Source of the DNA: Zarea fungicola
Taxonomy: Eukaryota > Ascomycota > Sordariomycetes > Hypocreales > Cordycipitaceae
NCBI GenBank assembly: GCA_900169235.1
Contig: FWCC01000040.1
Span: 147,391-211,390 of the forward strand
Reading direction: 5' to 3'
DNA: 64,000 bases
The translations under genes were made by a program, and so were the position numbers. Position 1 is the stretch's first letter, and each line of letters starts with the position of its first letter. The notes below the pieces were generated by a model. It saw nothing but the letters and a program-made list of their open reading frames with translations, made no database searches and was not told where the DNA came from. Of the stretch, positions 35,151 to 46,791 are shown piece after piece.

Positions 35151-36495
35151 TTAGAAGAAGCAGATTGCGGCAATGGCAGCGAGAACAAGATACACGGCAC
35201 GGAAGCTGCACACCGTGACACCTGCACCTACAATGGGAGGGATGTAAGTGTAGGAGGTTGTGGCAGTCACATTGACCCGCAGACCAGTTCCATACGGAGT
35301 TGGGTAGTCATCACCATACTGCGCAGGGAGCTCAATAGTGGTGGTGCTGGTCACGGGCACGCCGTCTGTGACGGTAACAGTCTCGGTGTAAGTGACCACA
35401 GGGTCTGAGGCATAGTCCGAGCGGCTGGTAGTGTGAGCATCGCCCAGGACCGACGAGTCGTAGCCAATGCTGGTACTGCTGCTACGGGTGACAGTGACGA
35501 GCACGGTGCTGTAGCTGGTGTACGTCAGAGTCGTCATGGACTCGCTGGCCGTGGCCGTGTTGGTGACGATGCTGGTAACAGTGGCAGGGTCGCCAGAGAC
35601 AGTGGCATCCGGGGGGCCGCTTGTGAAGTGAGTGTCTGTCTCGACGTTGGTCACGGTGGCCGGGTCACCCGAGACGGTAGCATCAGGAGGCGTGCTAGTG
35701 TAGGAGATGTCTGTCTGCACGCTAGTGACGGTGGCAGGATTGCCAGTTACGGTGGCATCGCTGGAGATTGAACTGTAGCCAGAGATGGAGCCGTAGCTAG
35801 GGGGCTGCGATGGCTGAGGGACGACAGTGACAGTGACGACGACAGTCTCAAGCACGTCAGACTCGGAAGTGCACGAGTGCTCTGCTACGGCCGGGAGTGG
35901 GACGAGGGAGGTAGTAGTAGTCAGGCCGGCAACAGTGGTGAAAACCTGGCCAGCGGTCGTGGTGGTGTTGGGGTAGAGTACTCCAGAGGCCCTGGCAGCA
36001 GCGGCGCCATTGGCAATAGATCCGCTGACATCGGCAGAGTCGACGGGGACAGAGTAGTCATACGGCTGAAGCCCAGCGATGGACTCATCCGAGTTGTCAC
36101 GGCGGAGAATGGCGGGGAGTTGCTCGTGGAACTTGACTGCTTCGACGGCAGGTCCGACGTTGGTGGACTGCAACACGGGAAGAGTGTAGCCTGAAGTCGT
36201 ATTCTGTTAGTTGATGTTTCAAAAAGATTTGATTTTGGACACGCTTTTTGGACACTTTTACCTACCGCAATGAGAGACCAACATCGCTGCAGTACCAGCG
36301 AGACCAAGAACGGCAAAGGTAGCGGTGGCCACCTTGGTGAAGGAGGTCTTACTCAAGCTTGGCTGCAGAGCAACGGCATACGGGCGCTCCCCAAGCATCT
36401 TGAATTCGTTACTTTTGGCTGAGTTCCAAATATCAGACACTATTGTCACAAAAGATTAGCAAAAATTCAAGTACGCTATGTTTGAAATACATACT
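35151..36495 (-). CDS. Ser/Thr-rich predicted cell-surface protein with tandem repeats
   Basis: Proposed structure on the minus strand: A of the start codon at 36495, a 55-nt intron (36494-36440), exon 36439-36266, a 75-nt intron (36265-36191), exon 36190-35151; 404 residues. The first intron has GTATGT, TTGCTAATC and CAATAG signals, so the ATG would be completed only after splicing. Residues 1-36 look cytosolic and 37-57 form one hydrophobic segment. Next comes a LRRD dibasic site (Kex2-like) at about 88-90. A long Thr/Ser/Val-rich region (TVTVT, TTTTS) then carries three 25-residue repeats, and a hydrophobic C-terminal tail (VYLVLAAIAAICFF) could be a GPI-anchor signal. No enzyme domain is seen. 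It is probably a wall or plasma-membrane glycoprotein. If the split start is wrong, the in-frame ATG at 36398 gives 390 residues. Confidence 0.75.
35538..35759. repeat. Three tandem 75-bp repeats in surface-protein gene
   Basis: Three copies (the last slightly short) of a unit encoding DATVSGDPATVT followed by a variable 13-residue half. The first half is nearly invariant while the second half differs between copies. It is typical of expandable stalk repeats in fungal wall proteins. Confidence 0.8.
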
Positions 36496-38613
36496 GTTTG
36501 CAATAGTTGATTTGAATGAAGATCTGAACAAAAAGTTAGGGGAGGAAACGCGAGGCAGTATCGAGAGCAAATTCTCACTTCAAGATATTGAATATTGTAA
36601 AGAACACTGATACGTTTCTTTCTAAGAGGAAAACAGACATAAATGCTGATAACGAGAGCGTGCGAGAACGTTGCGAGGGAAAACGAGCGTGGGTGGTGAT
36701 GTTGTGAAGAAAAGAAGAGAGGGGCTGGGGGCACAATTTTCGAGAGACTGTTTAATAATTCTGAAAAATGCACAGGATCAGCCTATAAGATACTCAGTTC
36801 AAGCAGTCCGCTGTAGGGGAAAAAGGAAAAGCAAACAGCTGGCAGAAATGGAGGCTACGGCTGTTGCCAGCTGCCAGAGGGTGCCGTAGTGCCGTTTTGA
36901 TGCTCACTTTTGGCTTTTGCACGACGCAGAAATCAAAGATGGATCCACAGTGCGGTAGTAATAAGTGTATTATTGTGGTTTTTATTTTCTTGCCGTGAAT
37001 TCGATTAGAAGAAGGTTGTTTGGGGTATCCTGATGGCAGCAAGAGAATATGCGCACCGAAGAGGAGGATCGAAGCTAGAGCTGGGACTGCAAGCATGTAA
37101 CCAGTGTTTCCTCTCATTCTTTCAGAATAAGGGCGGACAGTCTTGCCTTTAATTAATAGTAACATAATGTTTAACATTACTGTCGTCCAAATTTTTGTCA
37201 AGATTACAGGATTGCGGTGCTACAAGTTTGGATTTGTCACGATGTACAAGGGACCGCAATGCAGGGGGTATCATCCCAGAGTGTTGTGTACCATAGGGCA
37301 AACATGTCAGCAATAAAATTGACGAGACTTGATGAGCCATTGACATTTACATGCTCCTTCGGTGTTCTTTACAGTAAGCCGAAGGAAACCCAGTCGACGT
37401 GGAGCAATGTCAACAGACCGGGGGAGACGGCGCGCAAAGCAGTGGCTGCACATGGCAATGTTCATATACTGCGAGTTGCGGTAGCCTGCATTCATCTACT
37501 ATGTGTCTCGATCCAAGACAGGGATCCGAGCCAAATACAACAGGAACCGTTGACTGATTGCGGTAGTACAGCGAGTCGTTTTATGTGCCTTGCAGTTGAA
37601 GAGAGGTTCACTGCGTCTGACGGATTCGGCGGGGGTCTCAGAGAGTCACTTGTTCCAGCATGTCAGTCTATCCATTTGAGGGAACTGCGGTTACGGAAAT
37701 GCCTTTAGGGCAGTAGTGATGGATTTTGTTACTGACGGAGAATCGTCAAGCAAGTACTCTGTGTTATTGTACATGTACATGGTCTGCGATTTGAGTTGGC
37801 CGTCTAGAGGCCAATATTATCCAGCACAAAAATTATTTCCTCAAAACTGTGCTAGGTAAATTTCTCCTCTATCTAGTTTGTGTTCGATTCCTTTAGAGGT
37901 TTCTTTTTTTCTTTTATGAAATTGAACTGTTGTCTGAATAAATCTTACCTCAAGCTCGCTACTCAAAACACAGCGCCACCTGCAGGGCCACACAGAGCAA
38001 TATCTCAGCCACACTGTACGGAGCGCTGATGCCCCACTGGTCTCCAGCTACTAGGTAATTAGTCGTGTGGCGTCGCGTCGCGTTGCTTTCTGACAAGTTA
38101 CTACCTAGTACCTATGTAGCGCTCCCTCTCTTGGGCCCCCAGCAAATTGGCGCCCCTACCAGTAGAGCTGGAATTAATACCACAAGGTAATTCCACGCCG
38201 AGCTCCCAGACCCAGAGAGCTGGCCGCCCACCCTCCTCTGCATAATCCCACCCGCGAAACTGCCGTGCATCGCGACCTTTCCCACGCGGGCCCTCTACCC
38301 ATTGGATCAGCTCGGAATCTGCTCAGTTCTCTTCCGTCCTGTGCGATGCTACCATTATCCATCACCCTCTGAAACAACACCGACGACTGCCCGCGCGTGC
38401 AAACGAAAGCCCCAGCCTCAACCACCATTGCAAGCACAACGCCACCGCGCCTGCTGCACAAGCTCACCTCTCCCGAGTCCCTCGGTGCCAACAAACGCCC
38501 TCGTACACGTGGTGGATAGCCCCCTCGTGCTGGCTCCCTTGTATATCGACACATTTACCTTTATACTGCAGACGTATTTGAACTAAGCCTACTCCCATTA
38601 CACACGCATCGTC
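36496..38613. other. Divergent intergenic region between surface-protein gene and pds5
   Basis: About 2.1 kb holding two divergent promoters. The part next to 36496 is the leader of the minus-strand gene. TACTAGGTA (38049-38057) and TACCTAGTA (38102-38110) form a 9-bp inverted repeat, and CGCGAAA (38253-38259) resembles a cell-cycle box, about 355 bp before the pds5 ATG. No further gene is supported. Confidence 0.55.
38253..38259 (+). promoter_or_regulatory. Possible Swi4/6-type cell-cycle box upstream of pds5
   Basis: CGCGAAA matches the yeast SCB consensus CRCGAAA. A 7-base match is weak on its own; position and the cell-cycle role of Pds5 are the only reasons to note it. Confidence 0.2.
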
Positions 38614-41600
38614 ATGGCGCGCCGACGCACTCGGGCGCAAGAGACCGCCGAGGCAGAGCCCGTCGAGGTCGAGGAGCAGCAGCATGTACAGGAGACGCCC
38701 GCTGATGACCGCGATGAAGCCATGGGTGAGGGCGAAGATGAGCAAGATCAGGAACAGCACAGTCTCGTCTTTGACGACGAGCTCTCGTGGCGTCCCGCCA
38801 AGCCCATACCCAGCGCTACCCTCCTTGCCCGCCTCGAGCGTCTGTCCAAGGAGCTCGCCGAGTTTGACCAAGGCGCCGTCGTGCTCGACTCTCTTAAGAC
38901 GGTGGCCGCGCAACTCGCCCATCGTAACCTCCTCCAGCACAAGGATCGCGGTGTCAAGGCATACACTGCATGCTGCTTGGTGGATCTCTTGCGCCTTTAC
39001 GTCCCAGAGGCCCCCTTCACAGACGAGCAGCTCAAGGTACGAATGACTCCATCTCTTGCTTACCAAGCGTCAATCATATCATGAGCATCATTTATTAATG
39101 CCTTTTTTTTTTCAGATGATGTTTTCACTCTTCGTCAAAGAAATCCTGCCTGCTCTCCACGACCCTTCAAACCCATACGACAGCCAGCACAAATATGTTC
39201 TCATGTCCTTGACCGAAGTGAAGAGTATCTTGCTTATTTGCGATATCCACGGAGCTGACGACCTTATCTTGCGACTCTTCAACTCCGCCTTTGATGGTGT
39301 CTCTACGAGTGCCAAGGCCTCACCCGATGAGCAAGTTGCCAAAGATGTCGAAATCCATCTTACCGACATGCTGATGCACCTAATTGAAGAGTCGCCTGGC
39401 AGTGTACCAGCTACAGTGATTGATGCCATCATCAGCCAGTTTCTGCGAGCCGCGCCACCTGGTGGAAGCAAATCAAAGGAAGCCAATGGCAAGCAATCGA
39501 CGCTGCTGCACAAGACGGAGCCACCTGCCTACATCATGGCCAAAAATATTTGCAATGGCTGCGCCGACAAAATGTCGCGCTATGTCAGCCAATACTTTAG
39601 CGACGTCATCCTCAATGCATCTGGGTTCGCTACCAAAAACGGCTACGGCCATGGAGATGACTCGGACGAGGAGGATGCGAACGCCGGCCCCTCTGAAGCA
39701 GACCTAAAGAGCCTTCGCCAGGCACACGCTCTGATCCGAGAATTATGGCGAGCAGCGCCTACAATTTTACAAAACGTCGTCCCGCAGCTCGACGCGGAGC
39801 TGTCTGCAGACAATGTGCATCTCCGACACATCGCCACCGAAGCGTTTGGAGATATGATTGCTGGCATCGGCGCAGCTGGTCCTCCCCCACCACCTTCTCT
39901 GGACCCTGCGGCTTATCCCCCCGTGCGGTTAATGGACGAACCTGCTACGCCCACCGAAACTAATGTTCTCACCACGCCATTCTCACCTCAATCTTTTGCT
40001 CAGTCGCATCACGCCACGTACCGCAACTTTGTTGGCAGAAAGAACGACAAGTCTGGAACAATCCGTGCCGCTTGGGTCACGGCCGTTGGACACATTCTTT
40101 CCACCTCTGCTGGCGGCATTGGTCTCAGCAGAGAGGACGAAACGGAGCTCATTGGAGGTCTGGTTGACAAGCTTAGCGACGGTGAGGAGAAGGTGCGATT
40201 GGCAGCCGTGAAGGCCATTGAGTTGTTTAAATTCAAAGATGTCATTCTTAGACTCGGCACCACTGGTGGTGTTGACAAACAGGGCTCTCTATTTGCCAGC
40301 TTGGCGGATCGCTGCCGAGACAGGAAGCCGTCTGTGCGCGTGGACGCCATGGTCCTGCTTGGAAAGTTATGGGCCGTTGGTTCTGCAGATATCGAGGAGG
40401 GCCAGGAAGCTGTCACTGCTTGCCTTGGCGGTGTTCCATCCAGAATCATCAATTCGTTCTACGCCAACGACCCGGACCTCAATGTTTTACTCGACCGCGT
40501 CATGTTTGAGTGCCTCGTTCCTCTCAGATTTCCCTTGGTGAAGAGCAAGTCTGGCAAGGGCGGCTCCAATAAGAATGCAATGAGCCAGGCAGAGCAAGAC
40601 AGCATCCGCGCCGAGAGAATTCTATTGATGCTCAAGTCTCTGGATCAGATGGCGCAGAAAGCCTTGTTTGCCATGCAGGCTCGTCAGCCGCAATTCGCAA
40701 AGGGTGTTAGCCTTTTCATCCAACATTGTGAGGCGTACAATGGTGGTGTCATTGACGCGAATGATAGCAACGTCAAGGCCAACCTCACCAAGACGATTGA
40801 CTGGATTGGCCGTTTCTTCCCCGATAACTTAAAAGTCCGCGCAGACCTGCAAAAGTTTGCCAAGCTGAATGAACGTCGAAGCTACCAACTGATCAAGTAT
40901 GCCATCGAACCAGAGAGCGACTTTAAGACTGTCCGAAGAGCCATCAATGAACTTATCACAAAATTACAATCTACTACTGCTGCCATGGCGCTCGATACTC
41001 TCATTCCTCTTCTGTACCGTTCTAGCAGTCTGATGTTTAACCGCAGCCACCTAGCGCCGATTATGGACTTTTCCAAGAGCGACAAGAATGGCCTCGCCAC
41101 TGTTGCCCACCTCGTCCTCAATGATATTTCACAGCGCAATCCCGACGTGTTCAAGCAGCATGCAGACGAGCTTCGCAAAGAAATTGTTGAGCATTCTCCA
41201 TCCGAGAGCAAGGTCAACGACCCCGCAGTCGTTGATATCTTGAAGGCGTATGCATCGTACGCCAAGAAGTATCCTAAGGATATCAGCTTTGACAGAAGCC
41301 TCACACAGACCCTAATAAATTATGCCATGTACGGCACACCACCCAAGGCAGCCAAATTTGCCGTCAATATTATCCTCGCCAAGAACGATGACAAGGGCAA
41401 GGTCACTGCAACCAACTTGTTGCGCAAGACTATGCAAGATATTGGTTATGGAAAGCCATACTTTCTAAATAAGCTTGCCACGATCAGCCAGCTGGAGAGA
41501 TTAGCTCCTAGCGTCACGGTGGATGAGGGCGATGCGATCCAAGAACTCACCCTCAAGTCCATTCTCCGTGAAGTCCAGACTGATGCTAAGCCTGGACAAG

Positions 41601-43209
41601 ACCCATCTTGGGTTGATGATGCCGATATGGATGAGGAGATCCAATCCAAATGTCTGGCACTACGCATTATCGTTAACCAGGTCATTGCCACCGAAGGCGA
41701 AGCTGATGCCGAAACCAGAGTAAAGGCGGTATTCAAACTCTTAAAGACGTTCGTCGTAAACGAAGGCGAGTTCTGCAAAGTCAAGGATACCCCATTACAC
41801 CACAAGAAGCGCCTACGTCTTCTCGCTGGTCTCTTGATGCTTAAGCTCGCAACGATCAAAAAGTACGACGACCAGCTCGACCCTGTTACCTTCAACAAAC
41901 TCGCCGAGCTAGTACAGGATAGCGAAGTACAGGTCCGCCGCCGCTTCATGGAGAAGCTGCAGAGCTACCTCACCCACGGCAAGCTGCGCGCCCGCTTCCT
42001 CACGATGCTCTTCCTCGTTGCCTTTGAGCCTTCACCGGACGTCAAGAACCGCGTCGAGACGTGGATCCGTTCCCGTGCCTTGTATTACGCCGAGAACAAG
42101 AAAGAGGTCATGGAGTCAATCATCGGACGCCTGATCCCGCTCCTGGCTCATCACCCCGACTACAGCGCCCTCGCAGCTGACCTGGCTGACTTTGCCAACT
42201 ACTTCCTATTCTACCTCAACGGGGTAGCAACCGAGGCTAATCTTGGCCTCATCAGCAAGTACACGGAGCGCACGAAGCAGACACGCGACGCAGTAAACCC
42301 AGAGGCGAGCGACAACCTCTACGTCCTCAGCGACTTGGCGCAGGCCGTCATTCGCAAGTTTCAGGAGAAGCGCGGTTGGAGCTTCCGCGTGTTCCCCGGC
42401 AAGGTTGGCCTCGCGACCGGTCTCTTTGCTCCCCTGCCCTCTAGTGAAGCCGCAGAGGCAATTGCAAAGAAACAGTATATTCCGGATGAGCTGGATGAAA
42501 AGCTGGATAGCTTGCTTCGATCATTTGAGCGCAAAAAGGTACGTGATCTTATTTTATTAAAAAAAAAAAAAGCAAGTCGTTATGAGAAGATTTCTCGCTA
42601 ACAAAATTCTAGAAGCGCAAATCTATGAGCGAGGCTGGTGAGCCGTCTGCCAAGCGCTCAAGAACGCAAATCAAGACCGTCATTCGCGAAAAAGCCCGGC
42701 CGAAAGAGCCAAAGGTCAAAAAGGTGAAGAAAGCGAAAACGGCACGCCCCAGGAAGGAGAAGCGCAACTCGTCGGATGGTGATGCTGAGCCAGCCGGTGA
42801 GCGTCGCCGCAGCAGCCGCGTAACCAAGACGTCGGACTACAAGGAGCGGGACGATAAGGATGATGAGAATGAGATGCTGGACGGTGTTGCCGAGTGGAGG
42901 TACGATGATGACGATGACGATGACTCTGCCGGTGACGAAGACAGTAGTGAGGTCGAGTCAGGCGAAGAATCGGGAGATGATCAGGACAAGGATGAGAACG
43001 AGGAGGAAGAGGCAGGGGAAGAGGAAGAGGAAGAGGAGAAGGAAGAGGAGAAGGAAGAGGAAGAGGAGAAGGCACAACCAGCGGCCAAGAATGGACGACG
43101 AGGAACACAGACAGCAAAACCAGCCATCAAGGCCAGTGTTTTGGCTGCAGTTCGAAAGGGACGATCGAAGCAAGCAACTCGAGTGGCCGACGTGGACATG
43201 GACGACTAA
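38614..43209 (+). CDS. pds5: Sister-chromatid cohesion protein Pds5 (BimD/Spo76)
   Basis: Exons 38614-39036, 39116-42538 and 42613-43209 give 1480 residues. Pds5 binds the cohesin ring and controls its maintenance and release on chromosomes in mitosis and meiosis. The conserved N-terminal Pds5 block is clear (DRGVKAYTACCLVDLLRLY, followed across the intron by FVKEILPALHDP). HEAT-like helical repeats fill about residues 140-1140. The last exon is a nuclear-type tail: Lys/Arg-rich stretches (KPRKEKR-like and KVKKVKKAKT), then a long Glu/Asp run and a basic end. Introns of 79 and 74 nt have GTACGA and GTACGT donors, the second with GCTAAC before TAG. Length fits filamentous fungal homologs such as BimD and Spo76. 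The ATG context is ATCGTCATGGCG. Confidence 0.95.
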
Positions 43210-44572
43210 TAAAAGAGTTGACTTTTTTTTGGTTTGAGGTTTTTTTTTCTTAAGAAAAGCTTCGTTGTGTTTTGATCACCTTTATTGTCTGCCATAATAC
43301 CTTGCTTGCTCTGTTTTGTTACGATAATGTTTCCTTCCTTGGTCCTTTTTTTGTCATTGCTTATTCAAAGTCTGGATAAAGAGAAGCAAAAAGTAATCCC
43401 GTTTTATTATATCATTGGAAGAACAAGAGGAGTATTTTTGTCCTTTACTTCTTTTTTTCAACGCGGTGGAAGAGGTGAACTATTTCCTATTTTATTTGGG
43501 TTGGGGTAGGAGGACGGGTTTATAGGAAGGGAAGGAAGAGGGACGTTTTGGGTTGTTTTTTTCCTTGACGTTTTTATTTTTATTGTGATACTTACTGATT
43601 TTTTTTCCCCTGTTTTACAGTTGCGCTTCGGTTTTGTTTCGTTTTAAATTCGCTCACATGGACTGAACTTTACTTTTTCGTCATTATCTCTAGCAACCCT
43701 CTTGGTTTGTACACATGCTGCCCTATAAGTTCATTCTCCTCGAGACTAGGAAAAATATATCATTAAAAACATACAAATGCCAAAATATAACAGTCTACTG
43801 CCAATGTATGCGGTTTAAACGGTACGAGTGCTGCTTTTATGTTTTGTTCTAGGTACGCTGTGGTGCTACGAGAGAATCAATAATAACCGTCGAATCCAAA
43901 TCATCACATCTCAAGTTATTACATCGGTATCCACGTATATGTCTACCTTTTGTGCATTGCTTTACAGGAAATCCTCCAGTGTTAGACTAAAAAGGACAAG
44001 GACAAGAACCACAAACGCAAAAACACAAAAAAGTTGAAGCCAGAGTTATTCCAATACAGAAGTCAATACACAACACCAACGCAAAACCCGTTCAAAAGAA
44101 ATACCCCAAAAGAAAAGGAGAGAGGGAGAGAGAGGACTCTTTCTTCTCAGCCAGCTAAAAAGCAGCGTAAGCTCAGCCTCCTACTCGTCCGTCTATACTG
44201 CTCCCCCAACCCAAAAAAGAGCAAATCGCTGTAAGCCAACCACTAATGAAAAGTTGGTAGTCGCGAAAAGAAAAGAACAGTAAAGAAACGCCAAATGTTT
44301 TACCCGATCTCGAGTCAAGATTCACCGCTTTTCTCATCCTACTAGAATAAAATAAAAGACAAAAAAAGGGGGAAGCGAAGCGCTTCATGAGGTAAGTGGG
44401 TGATGAAAGGAAAAGGCAAGGGGAAAAAATACATGTCCATGGATGTCCTCGCTCTTTTGCTCATTGGTTATTTGCCCGTTATTCTTGAGTGTACAAAATA
44501 TATAGTCTTCCTTTTTTTCCTTCTTTTTTGTAATATAATTTTGGTCTGTTTTTTTTTTCGCTTTCTTTTTGT
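43210..44572. other. Convergent 3' region of pds5 and snf5
   Basis: About 1.4 kb, T-rich on the plus strand near 43230-43680 and A-rich near 43960-44370, as expected for facing 3' UTRs. No gene is seen; open frames are short and low complexity. Confidence 0.6.
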
Positions 44573-46791
44573 CTATGCAGCACTGCTACTTCCTCCCTCT
44601 GATAGTAATCGGTTACGCACCGCCTCACGATGGCTTGAGAACTTCAAGTGTGTCTCAAACTTTTGGGCCGTCATATCCGGACCAGGTGTATAGAGCTTAG
44701 ATGTACAGTCGAGGCAACGGATGCGAGGGAGCCACGCGTACTTAACGCCGTCGGGTAGAGGGTGCGTCTGGACAGGCAGTTCCGTAACGGGATCCAGGTA
44801 TGAATATTTCATAATGGCCTCAAATCTATCGCCGTCGGGGTATTTCTTCTCGAGGCCCCTGAGAGCATTGACTAACCACTCAGGAGGGTTGGGCTGTAGT
44901 AGATGAGGCGTGTTAGCAGTGTCATCAAGTGTGTATGTGACAATTGGGCGAATCCTACCGGAGTATGTTGTTGTCCTGGCACAGGAGGTGGGGCCGGCAG
45001 GCGGCCAATCTGGCCAGGAGGAAATTTGCCGGGTAGAGGTGGGAGAGGGACAGGTGTATTGGCAATTTGGGGCGTGGGTGTCGATGTCGGCGCGGCCTTC
45101 GGAACGACCTTGGGTGTACCTCCTTGCGACGGTGTCTGGGGTTGCGAGGGGGTAAAGGCAGCGCGGTAGTCGCCACGAAGTACACGTCGCAGTTTCTCAC
45201 GGTTAACTTTGAGGGTAACCCACATTTGCGTGGGCTCTTCTGTCTCTTCGCGGAAGCGGCGCGAGGTTCTTGTCTCATGGTGGTGCGCCGACAGAGCGTC
45301 TGGTGTTTCGGAGCGTCCGAGATTCGACATGCGATGCTGTGCTGCCGATGCTGCGCCACGCATGCCGCGGGTTCTGGCCGTGCCACCTGCAAGTTGTGAC
45401 GGGGCCGGCGAGTCTGGTCCAGAATCATCACTCTCTTCAGACTCGGAAATTTCACCTTCGCGGTTCGGTCGCTTCCGGGTACCGGCGGCCCGCTTGAACA
45501 GACCACTCTCTTCGAGATTCTCGGCAGCACCGGGTAGTACTGAGGATACGATGAGGGTACGAATTGTACGTTGTCGCTCGCGCAAGTCTGGCAGCTGTGG
45601 TCCTCCGCGTCTGTTGATCGATCGCTTTTGTCTTCGCTGTTCGCGAGAGAAGATGGTTTCGTTTCGGTCCAGGTCGGCATCGCTCATCTCGTACATGTAC
45701 GGCGCATATTCTTTTGCCTGCTGCTGCGGACGGAAGACGGACGGGACAGGCGTCTGCAGGAATGCCGACACAAGATCTGAATCTTCAATCGGTCGACCGT
45801 CAAAAGGATGGCCGATACTGTACAAGCTCTTTGTAAATAATTGCGACTGCTCGCGGATGCAGTGGGCAATGGCTGTCGTAAACTCGCCAGAGAGGGAAAG
45901 GTCGCGCGCCATGTTGGCGGCAAACTCTTCGGGGGAGTTGGACGGGTTGTTGATTTCCCATTCGAATTGGTCTACAAGGGTGTGCTGTCCAATGGTGATG
46001 TTGAGCTTGACCAGTATTCTCATCTCGTCGTTTTTGTAGGCAGAGTAAGGTAACTCGGGGTCGAGCGCGTCTTCTTCGGAAAAGACAAAGGGATAAAAGT
46101 CGCTCAGCTGCTCGCGCATTTGGGTAACGATTTGGTCGAATACAGGCTGCGCGGCTGGTGGTTTCAGGCCAATATCTTCGACGAGCTGGGCAGCAAACAG
46201 TTCGACGGCGAGGAGGCGGTCGTGGAGGTTCCAGGTAAATGTGTCGCGAAGCTTAATCTTGTCCCATTCGACTTCGATGCGGACTGGGACCAGCTCTTCG
46301 TGCAGCTCAGCTTGCTTGAGCATATCTCTGCGGGGGTATTTAAATGCGGGCGTGGTCCGACGTCCGGGACGGACCTTTTGGCTGGGGTATACAATCCTCG
46401 CTGGCGCGTGGTTCTCCGTGTAGCCATTGGCATATCCCATGTAGCCATCGCCGTATAGTCTTCCCGGTGTGAAAACCGGCTGGTAGTCTGTTCGAATGTG
46501 GCGGTACTCGTTAATCTTTTCTCGTTGGTAGTTTGTAGATATGCGCGTGAAGTTGAGTTGCTCCGAAAGAGCGGCGGCGGCGATGGCGTCGTGGGACGTG
46601 TAGCGCTCCACCATAAGTTTGGTGAAGGAGTCCTTGGTCCGCGGAACGGGCTCTGGGGCGGCAGCTGGTGAATTGTCCGCCGATGCTCTGGGGTTGCTAT
46701 TTTCTTCTGAGGCGCTGGTAGGGGCTGCATTGGGTGTCCCATTGCCGGAGCCCGTCGCCGAGGCCGACGACGTCGAGGGCTGGGCGGCCAT
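44573..46791 (-). CDS. snf5: SWI/SNF chromatin-remodelling subunit Snf5
   Basis: Minus-strand exons 46791-44959 and 44893-44573 give 717 residues. Snf5 (SMARCB1/INI1) is a core subunit that couples the remodelling ATPase to the nucleosome. The two SNF5 repeats occupy about residues 166-330 (VPVRIEVEWDKIKLRDTFTW and the second starting RILVKLNITIGQHTLVDQFE). An Arg-rich stretch (REQRRQKRSINRRGG) and a low-complexity Ser/Pro/Thr region follow. The second exon encodes PPEWLVNALRGLEKKYP and a Cys-x2-Cys/His-x3-His-like motif (RCLDC ... THLKFSSH), seen in filamentous fungal Snf5 proteins. The intron is 65 nt with GTAGGA, GCTAAC and ACAG. The frame extends upstream only to a GTG; the ATG at 46791 is the first valid start. 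The RSC paralog Sfh1 is the alternative, but it is usually shorter. Confidence 0.92.

Noticed and set aside
45209..46039. 276-codon plus-strand frame
   Set aside because: Antisense to snf5, which has clear SNF5 repeats.
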